Shown: positions 40,995 to 50,100 of the stretch, piece after piece
Layout of the letters: each line of letters starts with the position of its first letter
Position numbering within the stretch: position 1 is the first letter of the stretch
Assembly: GCA_033782935.1 (NCBI GenBank)
Contig: JAWQEG010000491.1
Coordinates: 248,001 to 312,000 of the forward strand
Length of the DNA stretch: 64,000 nucleotides
DNA from: Petrolisthes cinctipes
Lineage: Eukaryota; Arthropoda; Malacostraca; Decapoda; Porcellanidae
Direction of reading: 5' to 3'
Notes under the pieces: generated by a model
Seen by the model: only the letters and a program-made list of their open reading frames with translations
The model's database searches: none
What the model was told of the DNA's origin: nothing
Position numbers and translations under genes: made by a program

Positions 40995-42365
40995 GTGAGC
41001 CTAGCCCGAGATATGAATGGAGCTCTGTGATTGGCTGCTGTGATGCTGGCTTTACCTGTCCTTCTCTGTAGGTATTGACTCTACACTTGTAACACAATAC
41101 ATCTCTATTAATTTACTCGTAACTCGACTATTGCATTGTTTATGTATACTTTTTTATATAGCATTACCCTCTGCATTAAATTTTGAACTTAATCACGTTT
41201 TCCCGAATATAATGAAGCCCAAGAATTTTTTTTATTGAGAGTTTAACCCAAAATGCGGCTTGAAAATATTTATACCACTCTTTGCACGGAACTGTTTTTA
41301 GCTGCATCAATAAGATTTATATATACATATAACATTCATTCTTATCCATAATTTGACAGTGGCGTCAGATTTGAGATAAATATAAATATAAGAGAAATAC
41401 AAGACGTTCAATGCGAAGGTGTCATTCCGATTTCAACAAGGTTTATATAAAATTATTTAATTTCTTTTATTTGCGACTATAAGTTTCCTACAAACAGAAT
41501 GTTATACATTATTAGATGCAGACAGTGTGGTTTGTCATTCACGTCATATGGGAGGAAAATATTATACATATGTAATTAGAGAAAAAGAAGAAAAAAATGG
41601 ACAATTGGCAACTTGTGCGCTTGTAACTGCCTGCGGGAGGGAAGGTACAGACTGTACATATTTTACAGAAGTGACAGTAACAGAACCTTCTCACCTCACT
41701 CAGTGCCAAGCTGGCTGTGGCGTGAAGTAGGCCTATTGCTCCGTTTGCAGTCTTTCTTTTTGTTTCTCTAATTACTTATATCTAATACTTCCCTTCGTAT
41801 GCCATGCAAGGTAAGCCTCACTTTATCGAATAACATATAACATAATATGTTTGCAGGAAACCTATAATGGCAAATAAAATAAATAAATGAATTTTATATA
41901 ATCCTTGTTCGAGATCGGGAATGCCATCTTCCCATTAAACGTATCGTATCTCTCTTATATCTATATTCATCTAAAATCTGATGTCACTCATGTTCACAAG
42001 AAAATTTTGTATGAGAATGAATGTTATATTTATACATAAATCCTATGGATGCGGAAAAAAATTGTAATGCAAAAAGTTGTATAAACATTTGCAAGCCGTG
42101 TTTTGAGTTAAACTCGCGATAATATTTTTTATTTGGACTGTATTATGTTTTGGAAAACGTGATTAAGTTCCAAATTTATGTTGAGTTTAATGGTGTAAGA
42201 CAAATATTCTTAACCTAAATAATAGCCGAGCTACACATAAATTGGTTGAGGTATGTCGTCTTGCAAATGCAGAGTTAGTGCCTGGCTGTTTGAAGAGGTG
42301 GCTAGGAAGGCCAGCATCACGGCAGCCAATCACAGAGCTCCATTCATTTAGGTACGAAAATCAGG
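40995..42365. mobile_element. Diverged inverted-repeat element with about 0.4-kb arms
   Basis: Arms 40995-41440 and 41940-42365 share, inverted, atgaatggagctctgtgatt and ggctgctgtgatgctggc, then aacttaatcacgttttcc and further patches. Divergence is clear, so the element is old. Element ends and TSD are not resolved. Confidence 0.7.
41521..41730 (+). CDS. Cys-rich exon-like ORF in the loop of the inverted repeat
   Basis: After an acceptor-like tattagatgcag the frame reads VCHSRHMGGKYYTYVIREKE, CALVTACGREGTDC, FTEVTVTEPSHLTQC and QAGCGVK, then TAG. Seven Cys in about 65 residues suggests a zinc or disulfide module. I do not recognise the family. It may be a captured host exon or part of an element protein; downstream there is no obvious polyA signal nearby. 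Confidence 0.35.
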   Translation, partial: DSVVCHSRHMGGKYYTYVIREKEEKNGQLATCALVTACGREGTDCTYFTEVTVTEPSHLTQCQAGCGVK

Positions 42366-42386
42366 ACGAGCATAGAGACAACACAA

Positions 42387-42572
42387 AATATCATCATAGC
42401 TGCCATGGTGATGCATAACATTGCAGTAGAAACAAATTTGGTAATACTCAAAGGTGGGAAGGATTTAAATATTCATGTGTACCAACATGGTCAAGGTGAA
42501 AACCATAATAACAAAAATGCAAATATGCAGGGTAGAGTAAAGAGAGAGTAGATCATCCGTGACTACTTTTAA
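42387..42572 (+). pseudogene. Harbinger-type (HARBI1-like) transposase C-terminal remnant
   Basis: Reads NIIIAAMVMHNIAVETN and ends RVKRE, a TAG, then IIRDYF. The (A/C)xVLHNIA block followed about 40 residues later by R..LI..YF is the usual C-terminus of PIF/Harbinger DDE transposases. Upstream sequence is replaced by the inverted-repeat arm. Short, so moderate confidence. Confidence 0.5.
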
Positions 42573-42621
42573 AATAAATGTAAAACTCAACATCAATACT
42601 CCATATCTTTTTTTTTTTTCA

Positions 42622-42737
42622 TTATTGTGTAGCAAAGTCAATCGCTTCAGTTTCTGCTCTCTCAAATTCCATCACTTTACTTTTACCAACATTCACCTTA
42701 AGTTTCCTTCGTTTACACACGGACTGAAACTCATTCA
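42622..42737 (-). pseudogene. LINE RT fragment, downstream half
   Basis: Minus strand reads VVNEFQSVCKRRKLKVNVGK and SKVMEFERAET, a block after the catalytic FADD of non-LTR RTs. It continues directly from the fragment at 45028-45187 if the intervening 2.3 kb is removed (ESERELHK-VVNEF). Confidence 0.75.
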
Positions 42738-43119
42738 CCACACGATCGAGCAGTGCTCGCGAACACAAGTGAGCTGTTCGCCTGTTTACGGGCTTACTGC
42801 TTGTGCACGCGGCGGGCACACTTGTTGTGGTGTCCAAACTAACGTCTGACCACTCACAGCCGGGCAGGAGCCAGAGTAGGTGGTCGAATGGGTCGGGAGA
42901 GGTACGATAACTATGGTGCCTAATAAGAAGGAACGCAAGTGTATAGCGCTGTTTAGCATAATAATTGGTGCTACTATAGCGTGAGGTCTACCGCCATATG
43001 TCGCCTACCCAGGTGCAGCCTGAGGTCTACCGGGTGATGTGCGTCCCTCCGGGACCTGCTTGCTTAAAATCTACCGCCACTTGTCGCCTACCCAGGTGCA
43101 GCCATATAAAAGGAAGCAA

Positions 43120-44108
43120 ATGGAGCTCCTAAATCAGATTCCTCCTTGGCCTGAAATAGTCAACATCGATCCAGGGTATATCAAAATGTTGCTGAAGGAG
43201 TTTTATAGAAGAGTCATTCTGACAGAAGAAACAGCACTCGCCTTTTTAAGAGAGCACAATCTCTTGGATACAGTTCAAGAAGCAAGGAGAATTCAAGCCT
43301 GTGTTACGTTGCCCTCGAAAGGGGTGTCAAACCACACGGTCTGTGCGTACAGGAAATGCATTTTTCCATTATACGGACATGAATAACAAATTGCACTGCA
43401 ACCTGAGCCTGTGTGAAATATTAGAATTAATATTTCTCTTTGTATTGGAAATACCAATGTCCACAGTAACGACTCTCACAGGAAAATCTGCCAATACTGT
43501 AACTGACTGGTTCAACATGTGCCGAGAGGTGTGTACAGCCATAGTTTCTCATCAACGACGAGGAAAGATGGTCGGAACAACAGATAACCCCATCCAAATT
43601 GATGAGGCAAGATTTGCTGGTCGACGGAAGTACAACCGAGGAAGGTTGCTGAATGGAGACAACGCTCCTCTTTCCGAGAACAGGGACGCAGCAAAAGAAA
43701 ACAACAGAAACGATTTTTGGTCTTAAACAAGGCTCAGACTGTCGGTACTTTTGGGTGGAACGGCGTGACCGCAACACTCTAATCCCTATTATTGAAAGGG
43801 AATGTGCATATGGTTCGGTGATTCATTCTGATGAGTGGCCTGCTTATAGCAACCTAAATGCCATTGGGTACCAGCATTCTACGGTGAACCACCAGCAACA
43901 TTATATGGATCCAGCGACAGGAACACACACACAGGCAATTGAGCGATCATGGTTGCACGCTAAAATGATGATTCTGAAGAGAATGAGAGGTGTTGGTCGT
44001 CAGCTGTTCCAGACTCATCTTGATTGTTTTTGCTGGAAAGTGATGAGAAAAAATTCCAATGATCTATTTGTCTCATTCTTAGAAGATATACGAATTGTGT
44101 ATCGCTAG
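43120..44108 (+). pseudogene. Merlin transposase (IS1016-like DDE), two frameshifts
   Basis: Starts MELLNQIPPWPEI. The frame shifts at about 43305 (into CPRKGCQTTRSVRTGNAFF, the zinc-ribbon-like region) and at about 43690. The core has the three catalytic residues: PIQIDEARFAGRRKYNRGR, VIHSDEWPAY and THTQAIERSWLHAK, plus HSTVNHQQHYMDPATG, a hallmark of ISXO2/IS1595-type transposases. AATAAA follows the stop at 44110-44115. About 330 residues, near the normal length. It would cut and paste the element; frameshifts make this copy inactive unless they are sequencing errors. Confidence 0.9.
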
Positions 44109-44455
44109 AATAAATGTATGGAAATATATGTGTATTTTTACGTTTCTTCCTTTAATATGAATGTAATTAGAAATCCAATTATCTATTCGAGTCATTCCTA
44201 GGATATGTACATATTATGTGTTTATCGCTAAAATAAATAATGCCGCGGTTGACCTGGGTAGGCGACAAGTGGCGATAGAACTCACGGTAGCAGGTCCCGG
44301 AGGCATATTATCCAAGTCTGGCGGGCTACCGCTTACTGCTGGGCCAAAATCCTGGCGGTTGGAAGGAGAATAACGTTTGGGTTATAACGATACAACCAAC
44401 CATGGGATAATCTTTGAAATAGTTTCATTCTCTTTCCCAGCTTATTTTACCTAAA

Positions 44456-44540
44456 TTAAACCGAACCTAACCTGACCTAACCTAACCTGACCTAACCTAA
44501 ACTAACCTAAACTGGACCTAACCTTAACCTAACCAAATCA
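44456..44540. repeat. Interstitial telomere-like CCTAA stretch
   Basis: A degenerate run of cctaacctgacctaacctaa and similar for about 80 bp inside Merlin. The unit matches the complement of the arthropod telomere repeat TTAGG. Confidence 0.75.
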
Positions 44541-45027
44541 AGCACTGACATATACCCTTCCAGACTTGGATAATATGCGTCCCGGAGGGATGCGCGTCAC
44601 CAGGTAGACCTCAGGCTGCACCTGGGTAGGCGATATATGGCGGTAGACCTCACGCTATAGTAGCACCTAATAATTGCTATGTGCGTGAGAAAGAAAAAGA
44701 ACACAGTGCAGAAAGACAAATGGTGTTAAGACTGGCTAATTAAAAGAAAACAGTTGGGAATTAAAAGCTGGGAATACGAATGACTTCATAAAGTACATGA
44801 GAATGGACCCAAATACATTTCACATGTTGCTCGGTTGCCAGCGATAATACTGACAATACTGGCTCCATAGGAAAGCTCGTGTGTGTGGCAGCGACGTCAT
44901 ACTACTGGGTAGCCACCACCAGCACGGGCAGTTTGCTGGTGTGCTAGCGAACACAAGCGGTAAGCTCGTCGACAGGCAAACAGCTCTCTTGTGTTCGCGA
45001 GCACTGATCGATCGTGTGGATGGGCCT

Positions 45028-45187
45028 TATGTAACTCCCTTTCACTCTCAGCCATCAGCACAGTATCATCTGCAAATAAACTTACCACCAAGGACCAATT
45101 TACTTCATTCATTGTCGCCACCAGGCCATTCACTTTGGCTTTCATCTCTCTCATACAACCATCCATACATATATGACAATAAAAGCA
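45028..45187 (-). pseudogene. LINE RT fragment, upstream half with FADD
   Basis: Minus strand reads MDGCMREMKAKVNGLVATMN, VVSLFADDTVLMAESERELH. LFADD is the catalytic motif of non-LTR RTs. Truncated upstream at about 45187. Confidence 0.8.
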
Positions 45188-45189
45188 TT

Positions 45190-45939
45190 GTAATAATATG
45201 GAAATGAGTAAGATGTACATGATTTTCCTTGTCCCTTTGGTAATAGTTTGACATTAAGACAAGCATGGGAATGATAGAAAGGAAACGAGTCGAGTTGGGA
45301 AATTATAAGGAAAACTATAAAGAAGAAACATTATATGAGGTAAAGTAATTGGTGTTACTGAAGTGCATCAGGTGTGTCAAAGAGAACATAGGGGATTCAC
45401 TAAGGTAAAGCAGGGGAGTGTGATCAGGAGAAAAAAGAAGTGGGAAGGCCAGTTGACGAGCAGCATGAAACCAATATACAGTACAGATGTTCTGCTGCTG
45501 CTCAAGGAACACTACCCATAACACATTATGTGTGTTCCAGCTGAGTTTGTGTTCTGACTAATAATAAAAAAAAATGTACTAGTAGATGTAAGTACTGTAT
45601 TCAGGAAATCCAGAATTTACCAGCTATTTAGTTACACACAAAGCTGTTAAAAATTCTTTTTAGAATTGTACTGCACTAATATTAAATATTAAAACTTATG
45701 ATGAAAAACATTTGTTTTCATGGATATCGTCTTGGTAAACTAATACTATTATTGGGATTATGGCCTATGGTAGGCACATATTGGCTCAAATTTAAGAGTT
45801 CATAAGTATTGTTTACTTCCAAATAAGTTCAGTACAGGACAACCACAAATATATTATACTCTATTTTCACAAAGTAGGTTGGCTTTAAATTACAAGGTAC
45901 TTTGACCTTGATCTTGCTTACAAGTCGACTTCAGTTTCA
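45190..45939. other. Unassigned AT-rich region
   Basis: No gene or element recognised. Confidence 0.45.
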
Positions 45940-45943
45940 TTAA

Positions 45944-46096
45944 GGGGGAAGTACAGTGTTGGTAAATCTGGAGCAACTGATTCCTCCAATCTATTCCAAG
46001 CAACAAAACACCATTATTTTTGTTCTTCTTGTTCTGTTTCCTGGCATACATTGGAGGAATCATGGCACTCCAATGTAACAAAAGTGAATTACCCCC
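45944..46096. mobile_element. TTAA-target MITE, copy A
   Basis: Starts GGGGGAAGTACAG after TTAA (45940-45943) and ends TGAATTACCCCC before TTAA (46097-46100). Contains gattcctccaatctattcc and its partner ggaggaatcatggcactcc. Confidence 0.75.
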
Positions 46097-46100
46097 TTAA

Positions 46101-46231
46101 GGTGATTCCTCCAAAGTTTGCCAGTGAACAGACCCAGATGAAGAAAAATAATGGTATCCTGTTGCCTGGAATAATTTGGAGGAATCATTTGCTCCTAATT
46201 TACCACCCAAAACAATGTGCTATACACCCCC
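46101..46231. mobile_element. TTAA-target MITE, copy B (inverted neighbour)
   Basis: Inverted relative to copy A and sharing the central TTAA. Reads ggtgattcctccaaagtttg to tatacaccccc, then TTAA. With copy A it forms a long imperfect hairpin. Confidence 0.7.
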
Positions 46232-46326
46232 TTAATTTATATAAATCTTGAAATGTATTGAAAATATTTTATCTCAAGACAGGGCGAGAAAATAAACACT
46301 GGGTTGTTACATTCACTAGTATTTTA

Positions 46327-46815
46327 TTATAAAAGAAAAAATAGACAGATTATTTTCGGCCTACAATAGATGTAACCTATCTGAATCCACACTGTAATCC
46401 CTAGCTCTTTTCCGAACAACTCATAATTTAGTGCTGCTTCTGGCAGTTTATAGTCCCGGCAGATTGTATATTCAAGATGAATTTTTGCCAATCTGGTGAG
46501 GTACTCTGTCTCAAGTACTTGTTGTTCCAGCACCTGTCCCTTCTTACTGTATAAGGATGTACAATTTGGTGAGGTACTCTGCCTTAAGTACTTGTTGTTC
46601 CAGCACCTGTCCCTCCTTACTGTATAAGATGTACAAGTTTTATCGAAGTTCCTCTGTCTCCCTGGGGTAACGTAAAGGTAAGGTAAAGATCTTCGACATA
46701 TCTTCTTTTTAGTCTTAGAGGGGTACTGGTGGCATGGTGTGTCGTCTGGGTCTTCTTCAACCTCCCCACTACTCACTATTGGTGACACTACAGCTTTGCT
46801 ATCATCAGCAGCCAA
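46327..46815 (-). pseudogene. Possible Myb/SANT-like accessory protein ORF broken by a 73-bp duplication
   Basis: Minus ORF: an acidic stretch (SGEVEEDPDDTP), a basic stretch (KTKKKICRRSLP), then a helix region LEQQVLETEYLTRLAKIHLE. That layout resembles the C-terminal half of Myb/SANT-like proteins that accompany Harbinger transposons; this is weak. A 73-bp tandem duplication (46495-46567, 46568-46639) puts the upstream copy out of frame. AATAAA (minus) lies just past the stop at about 46321. Confidence 0.35.
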
Positions 46816-47105
46816 TATAGATGAGAACTAGAAACACTACATAGTTTTACAAATATACAACTAAAGTACAGAAGCTGCAAACAGATTGCATGGAATGTTA
46901 ATATCCATATTATCATATGGTTGTGGATCTTTGATCTACTTTGAATATGAATAATCTAGAGTAACAGCTCTAGAAATGGATATGCTGAAAAGAGGTTGAA
47001 GCTGCAGAAGGACTGACAGGGTGAGAAATACAGTATTGAAATCCATGATAGGTGAGCGAGTTAAGTATTTTATCCAATTTTCAAAGAGAAGTGTTGAAAA
47101 GAGTG
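46816..47105. other. Unassigned spacer
   Basis: No gene or element recognised. Confidence 0.4.
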
Positions 47106-47108
47106 TAT

Positions 47109-47325
47109 GTACAGCCACAATCAAATAACCACAGACACCTTCCTTCTATCGTGCAAATAAATCATTATCATATCAATATATAACCATACTACACTTTACG
47201 TCAACTCAACCCCCTCAATTATTATTATGAGGTTTTGCAAAATCATACATGTGTTGTTCTTTAATACCAAGATATTTACTACGATGGAAGGAAAGTGTTG
47301 GTGGATATTTCATTGTGGCTGTACA
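47109..47325. mobile_element. Foldback MITE, TACAGCC family (copy 5)
   Basis: Left end tacagccacaatcaaataac; right end atatttcattgtggctgtac. The interior has tcaactcaaccccctcaatt but is shorter than copies 2-4 because one half lacks the duplicated ATT block. Confidence 0.85.
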
Positions 47326-47329
47326 GTCT

Positions 47330-48756
47330 GTCAATGTTCTAGACACCCTACCCTCGCTCAGGGGCTCGCATGTTTATCTGGTAATACTTTGAGTAGTTGG
47401 CAGGGATATCTTACAACGATTGTGATTGGTCGATTGTGATTTCAGGGCATATATTAAACAAGGATACGAATGCATATATGTATTATTGATGTATACACTG
47501 CCATATGAGATCATAAAATGTAATCAAAAGTTCTTAGATAGGCGTAAATATCGAAGGAAAAAATCGAATTATTGGCAACAAATATATAACCCGGTGTTGC
47601 CACAATATAATTTCCTCGAGTTTCAAAATTATATATTGTAATATTATGTTGGTTCCTTAATAAAGGCTGTAATAACCGTGTAAACATTACATAATATTAA
47701 TTACCACTAGACACAATTACCACTGATACAATAGTGGCTGGTATGATTCCTACAAAGTGGCAAAAGGATATCTTCACAGTGAACCACTTCACTTCCTCTA
47801 TCTTCGCCTTGCTGTAAACCCGATAAGTAGATGTGAATAGTATGGTTCTGTATGTTATTTGACATACGGCTAATGACCATATTATTATGAACACCCTACT
47901 GCAACCAATGAAAAGTATATATGGTGTTAGGCGGCGAGAAGCACACATTTAGCATGGGTGTGGGTGAGGGAGATCGTTATAATGTGGGAGGCAGAGAGGG
48001 ATCATGATATAGAACGTGTAAGGGAGAGGAGAAAACGAAGAGAGAGAATGAGAATATATATTTTTTTGACATTACTTTAACTGCTAAATTTACTTTGACT
48101 AAATGACAATTTACGCTCAGTTTTCTGGAGTAATATCGCTACAGTTTTGTTATTTACAAATAGTCATGTAATTTATCATGCACTCATCGTTAAAGTAGGA
48201 ATATGTATTCTTGACATGTAATGCAGTCAAGCATATTTCACGCTGTCAATAAAAAAAATACAGTTTCCGTGTTTATGTAGGAACTTTAATATATGGTTAT
48301 TTTGGATGATTTTACGTCTAATGTTGAACTGTCGCTAGTTTGCTTAATTACCGATTACACATTAGGTCCCAAATTGCAGCTGAAGTGTGATGAGTGACAA
48401 TATTCATGCAAGCGCACAAAGAATAAATCATTATGATTGACAAAGTTAAAACAAAAATTTGTATTTAGGAACTTCATACATTACAATGTAGCTCATATAG
48501 GGGCGAGAGGATAAGTTATCAGTGAGAAAATGAAAGATACGCAGACAAAATTATCACACTGCATGTCATAAGGTTATTAATTATATAAATATTATTCTAA
48601 TCGTGGAAATCCACCAAGCAAGTGCTCATTTCCAATTATCTGTGTCCTATATAATTTGTATACCATTTATATATCCGGAGATTCTTTACAAGCGACTCAA
48701 GGTTTTATTCACGGACTCAGACACTATGTCATACTACCCAATGTAATCGGAAAGTA
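47330..48756. other. Unassigned AT-rich region
   Basis: A minus-strand 83-codon ORF with two hydrophobic segments lies at 47697-47948, without clear splice sites or family. Nothing else seen. Confidence 0.4.
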
Positions 48757-48757
48757 G

Positions 48758-48884
48758 GTCCTGTCCACACGGGCAGACACTGTTTATCACAGAGGGTTTT
48801 CCCTGTTCACTGCTAGCTTGGTCGCCTCTGACTTGCTTCAGTCTGGTGTCTGAGGTAGACAGACTCTGCCTGTGTGGACGGGGC
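48758..48884. mobile_element. Small foldback element (127 bp)
   Basis: Ends gtcctgtccacacgggcaga and tctgcctgtgtggacggggc, about 30 bp TIRs with a short loop. TSD not identified; probably a MITE. Confidence 0.55.
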
Positions 48885-49560
48885 TCAAATAACATCTGTC
48901 TTCACACTTTTTAATGACAATGTTTGCAATGTGACTTTTTTATATTTTTATTTTTTATTTTTTTACAAGTATGTTTCGCTTTATATTTTACCTTGATGTA
49001 AGGATTTTATGTTAAATAGATATTGCTCATTAATAATTACATATATTGATGAGATTCCTCACTGTTAAGAAGATAATACAGTAGCATTCACTTATTTCAT
49101 AATGTATCACATTATATGTTATGATTACATTACTATCTGTCAGTTACATCTTATATGGATTAGTTTTCCAACTGTTTACACTTAGAGAAAACAATCAGCC
49201 ACAAGGGATCTCCCTGTGAAAAGTAAAGTAGTCTAACGTTAGCCAGAGTAGACTTGTCTGGCAACAGCCATAGTAATATACTATGTGCATCTACCAGGCT
49301 TAGGGGGTTAAGTGACATTTGTTATAAAATGCTTTCCTTAACAAGATCATTTGATTTTTGACACTGATAAATATTTTACTATGGCTTCAACGAAACCATT
49401 TTATTCGACCTCTGAGATCCCTTTTACCTACAAGGTCGTGCATCATATCTTATAGATTAATTGTGATTGGTGGATGGGGCGAATACTACTTACGTGAGGA
49501 ATAGCTGTTGAATGATTGTGCTGTTAGCTATTTAGACGAGTTCAAAAAAAACCTGTCGAA
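48885..49560. other. Unassigned AT-rich region
   Basis: No gene or element recognised. Confidence 0.45.
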
Positions 49561-49566
49561 TATTAT

Positions 49567-50055
49567 TTATCCAAAATTTACATGATTTTTACTTTATATT
49601 TAGTGGACTGTATATTACGTTAAGATGGGATAGTTGTGATGGAAGAATTTACCTTCGATGTTATGGTGGAGATGAATGATAAGCACACTAAATAGACATA
49701 TATGAGGCCCCAAAATATGCTATAAGTGTACTTATGTGACTGATGTGGCTGGATGATGGCGATGTAGCTTGGTGAAGACTAAAATGTTGATATTTGAATT
49801 GTTGGCTGATCGGACTGAAGGAGTGTGTTGTTCGTGGTGGTTACTGTACGACTGACTACGTGGTGGGTATCCACCACCCAGCTCAACTGGTGGCGTTCGA
49901 AGCTGCACATACTGAGACACGTCTATGTGTGTTCGAACGCCCATAGGCAAATATCTATTTACACACGTTACATATAATATATATACATCATAAATATATA
50001 TACATAAATATGTACACTTTACTGTCGGGTTGGAGATTTATCCAAAATCCCGACA
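49567..50055 (-). repeat. 3' LTR of the BEL/Pao element
   Basis: Minus-strand start TGTCGGGATTTTGG. About nine differences from the 5' LTR by eye (about 98%). Confidence 0.9.
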
Positions 50056-50072
50056 TATTCCCCCCACCAAAA
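50056..50072 (-). other. Polypurine tract of BEL/Pao
   Basis: Minus strand reads GGTGGGGGGAATA immediately before the 3' LTR. Confidence 0.7.
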
Positions 50073-50100
50073 ATAAGGAATATTTACAACGGACAGGGAA

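Larger units (their letters stand above)
42967..44667 (+). mobile_element. Merlin DNA transposon (1.7 kb, 8-bp TSD)
   Basis: TIRs start GGTGCTACTATAGCGTGAGG and end with the reverse complement (over 90 bp). A perfect TSD TAATAATT lies at 42959-42966 and 44668-44675. A second subterminal motif (cgcctacccaggt) occurs twice at the left and twice inverted at the right. It contains a Merlin-family transposase gene and a CCTAA-rich stretch. The 8-9-bp TSD and IS1016-like transposase define Merlin. Confidence 0.9.
42738..45027. mobile_element. TIR element splitting the LINE fragment; host of Merlin
   Basis: Ends CCACACGATCGA(G/T)CAGTG followed by CTCGCGAACACAAG in both orientations, then similarity over about 80 bp. 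Excluding Merlin it is about 0.6 kb and non-coding. The TSD is not clear because the TIR resembles the flanking RT sequence. Confidence 0.65.

Noticed and set aside
44456..44540. A telomere or chromosome end
   Set aside because: Only about 80 bp of degenerate CCTAA units, inside a Merlin transposon with intact ends on both sides.
47697..47948. A membrane-protein exon on the minus strand
   Set aside because: Two hydrophobic stretches in AT-rich DNA are common by chance; no splice sites, family motif or neighbour exon support it.
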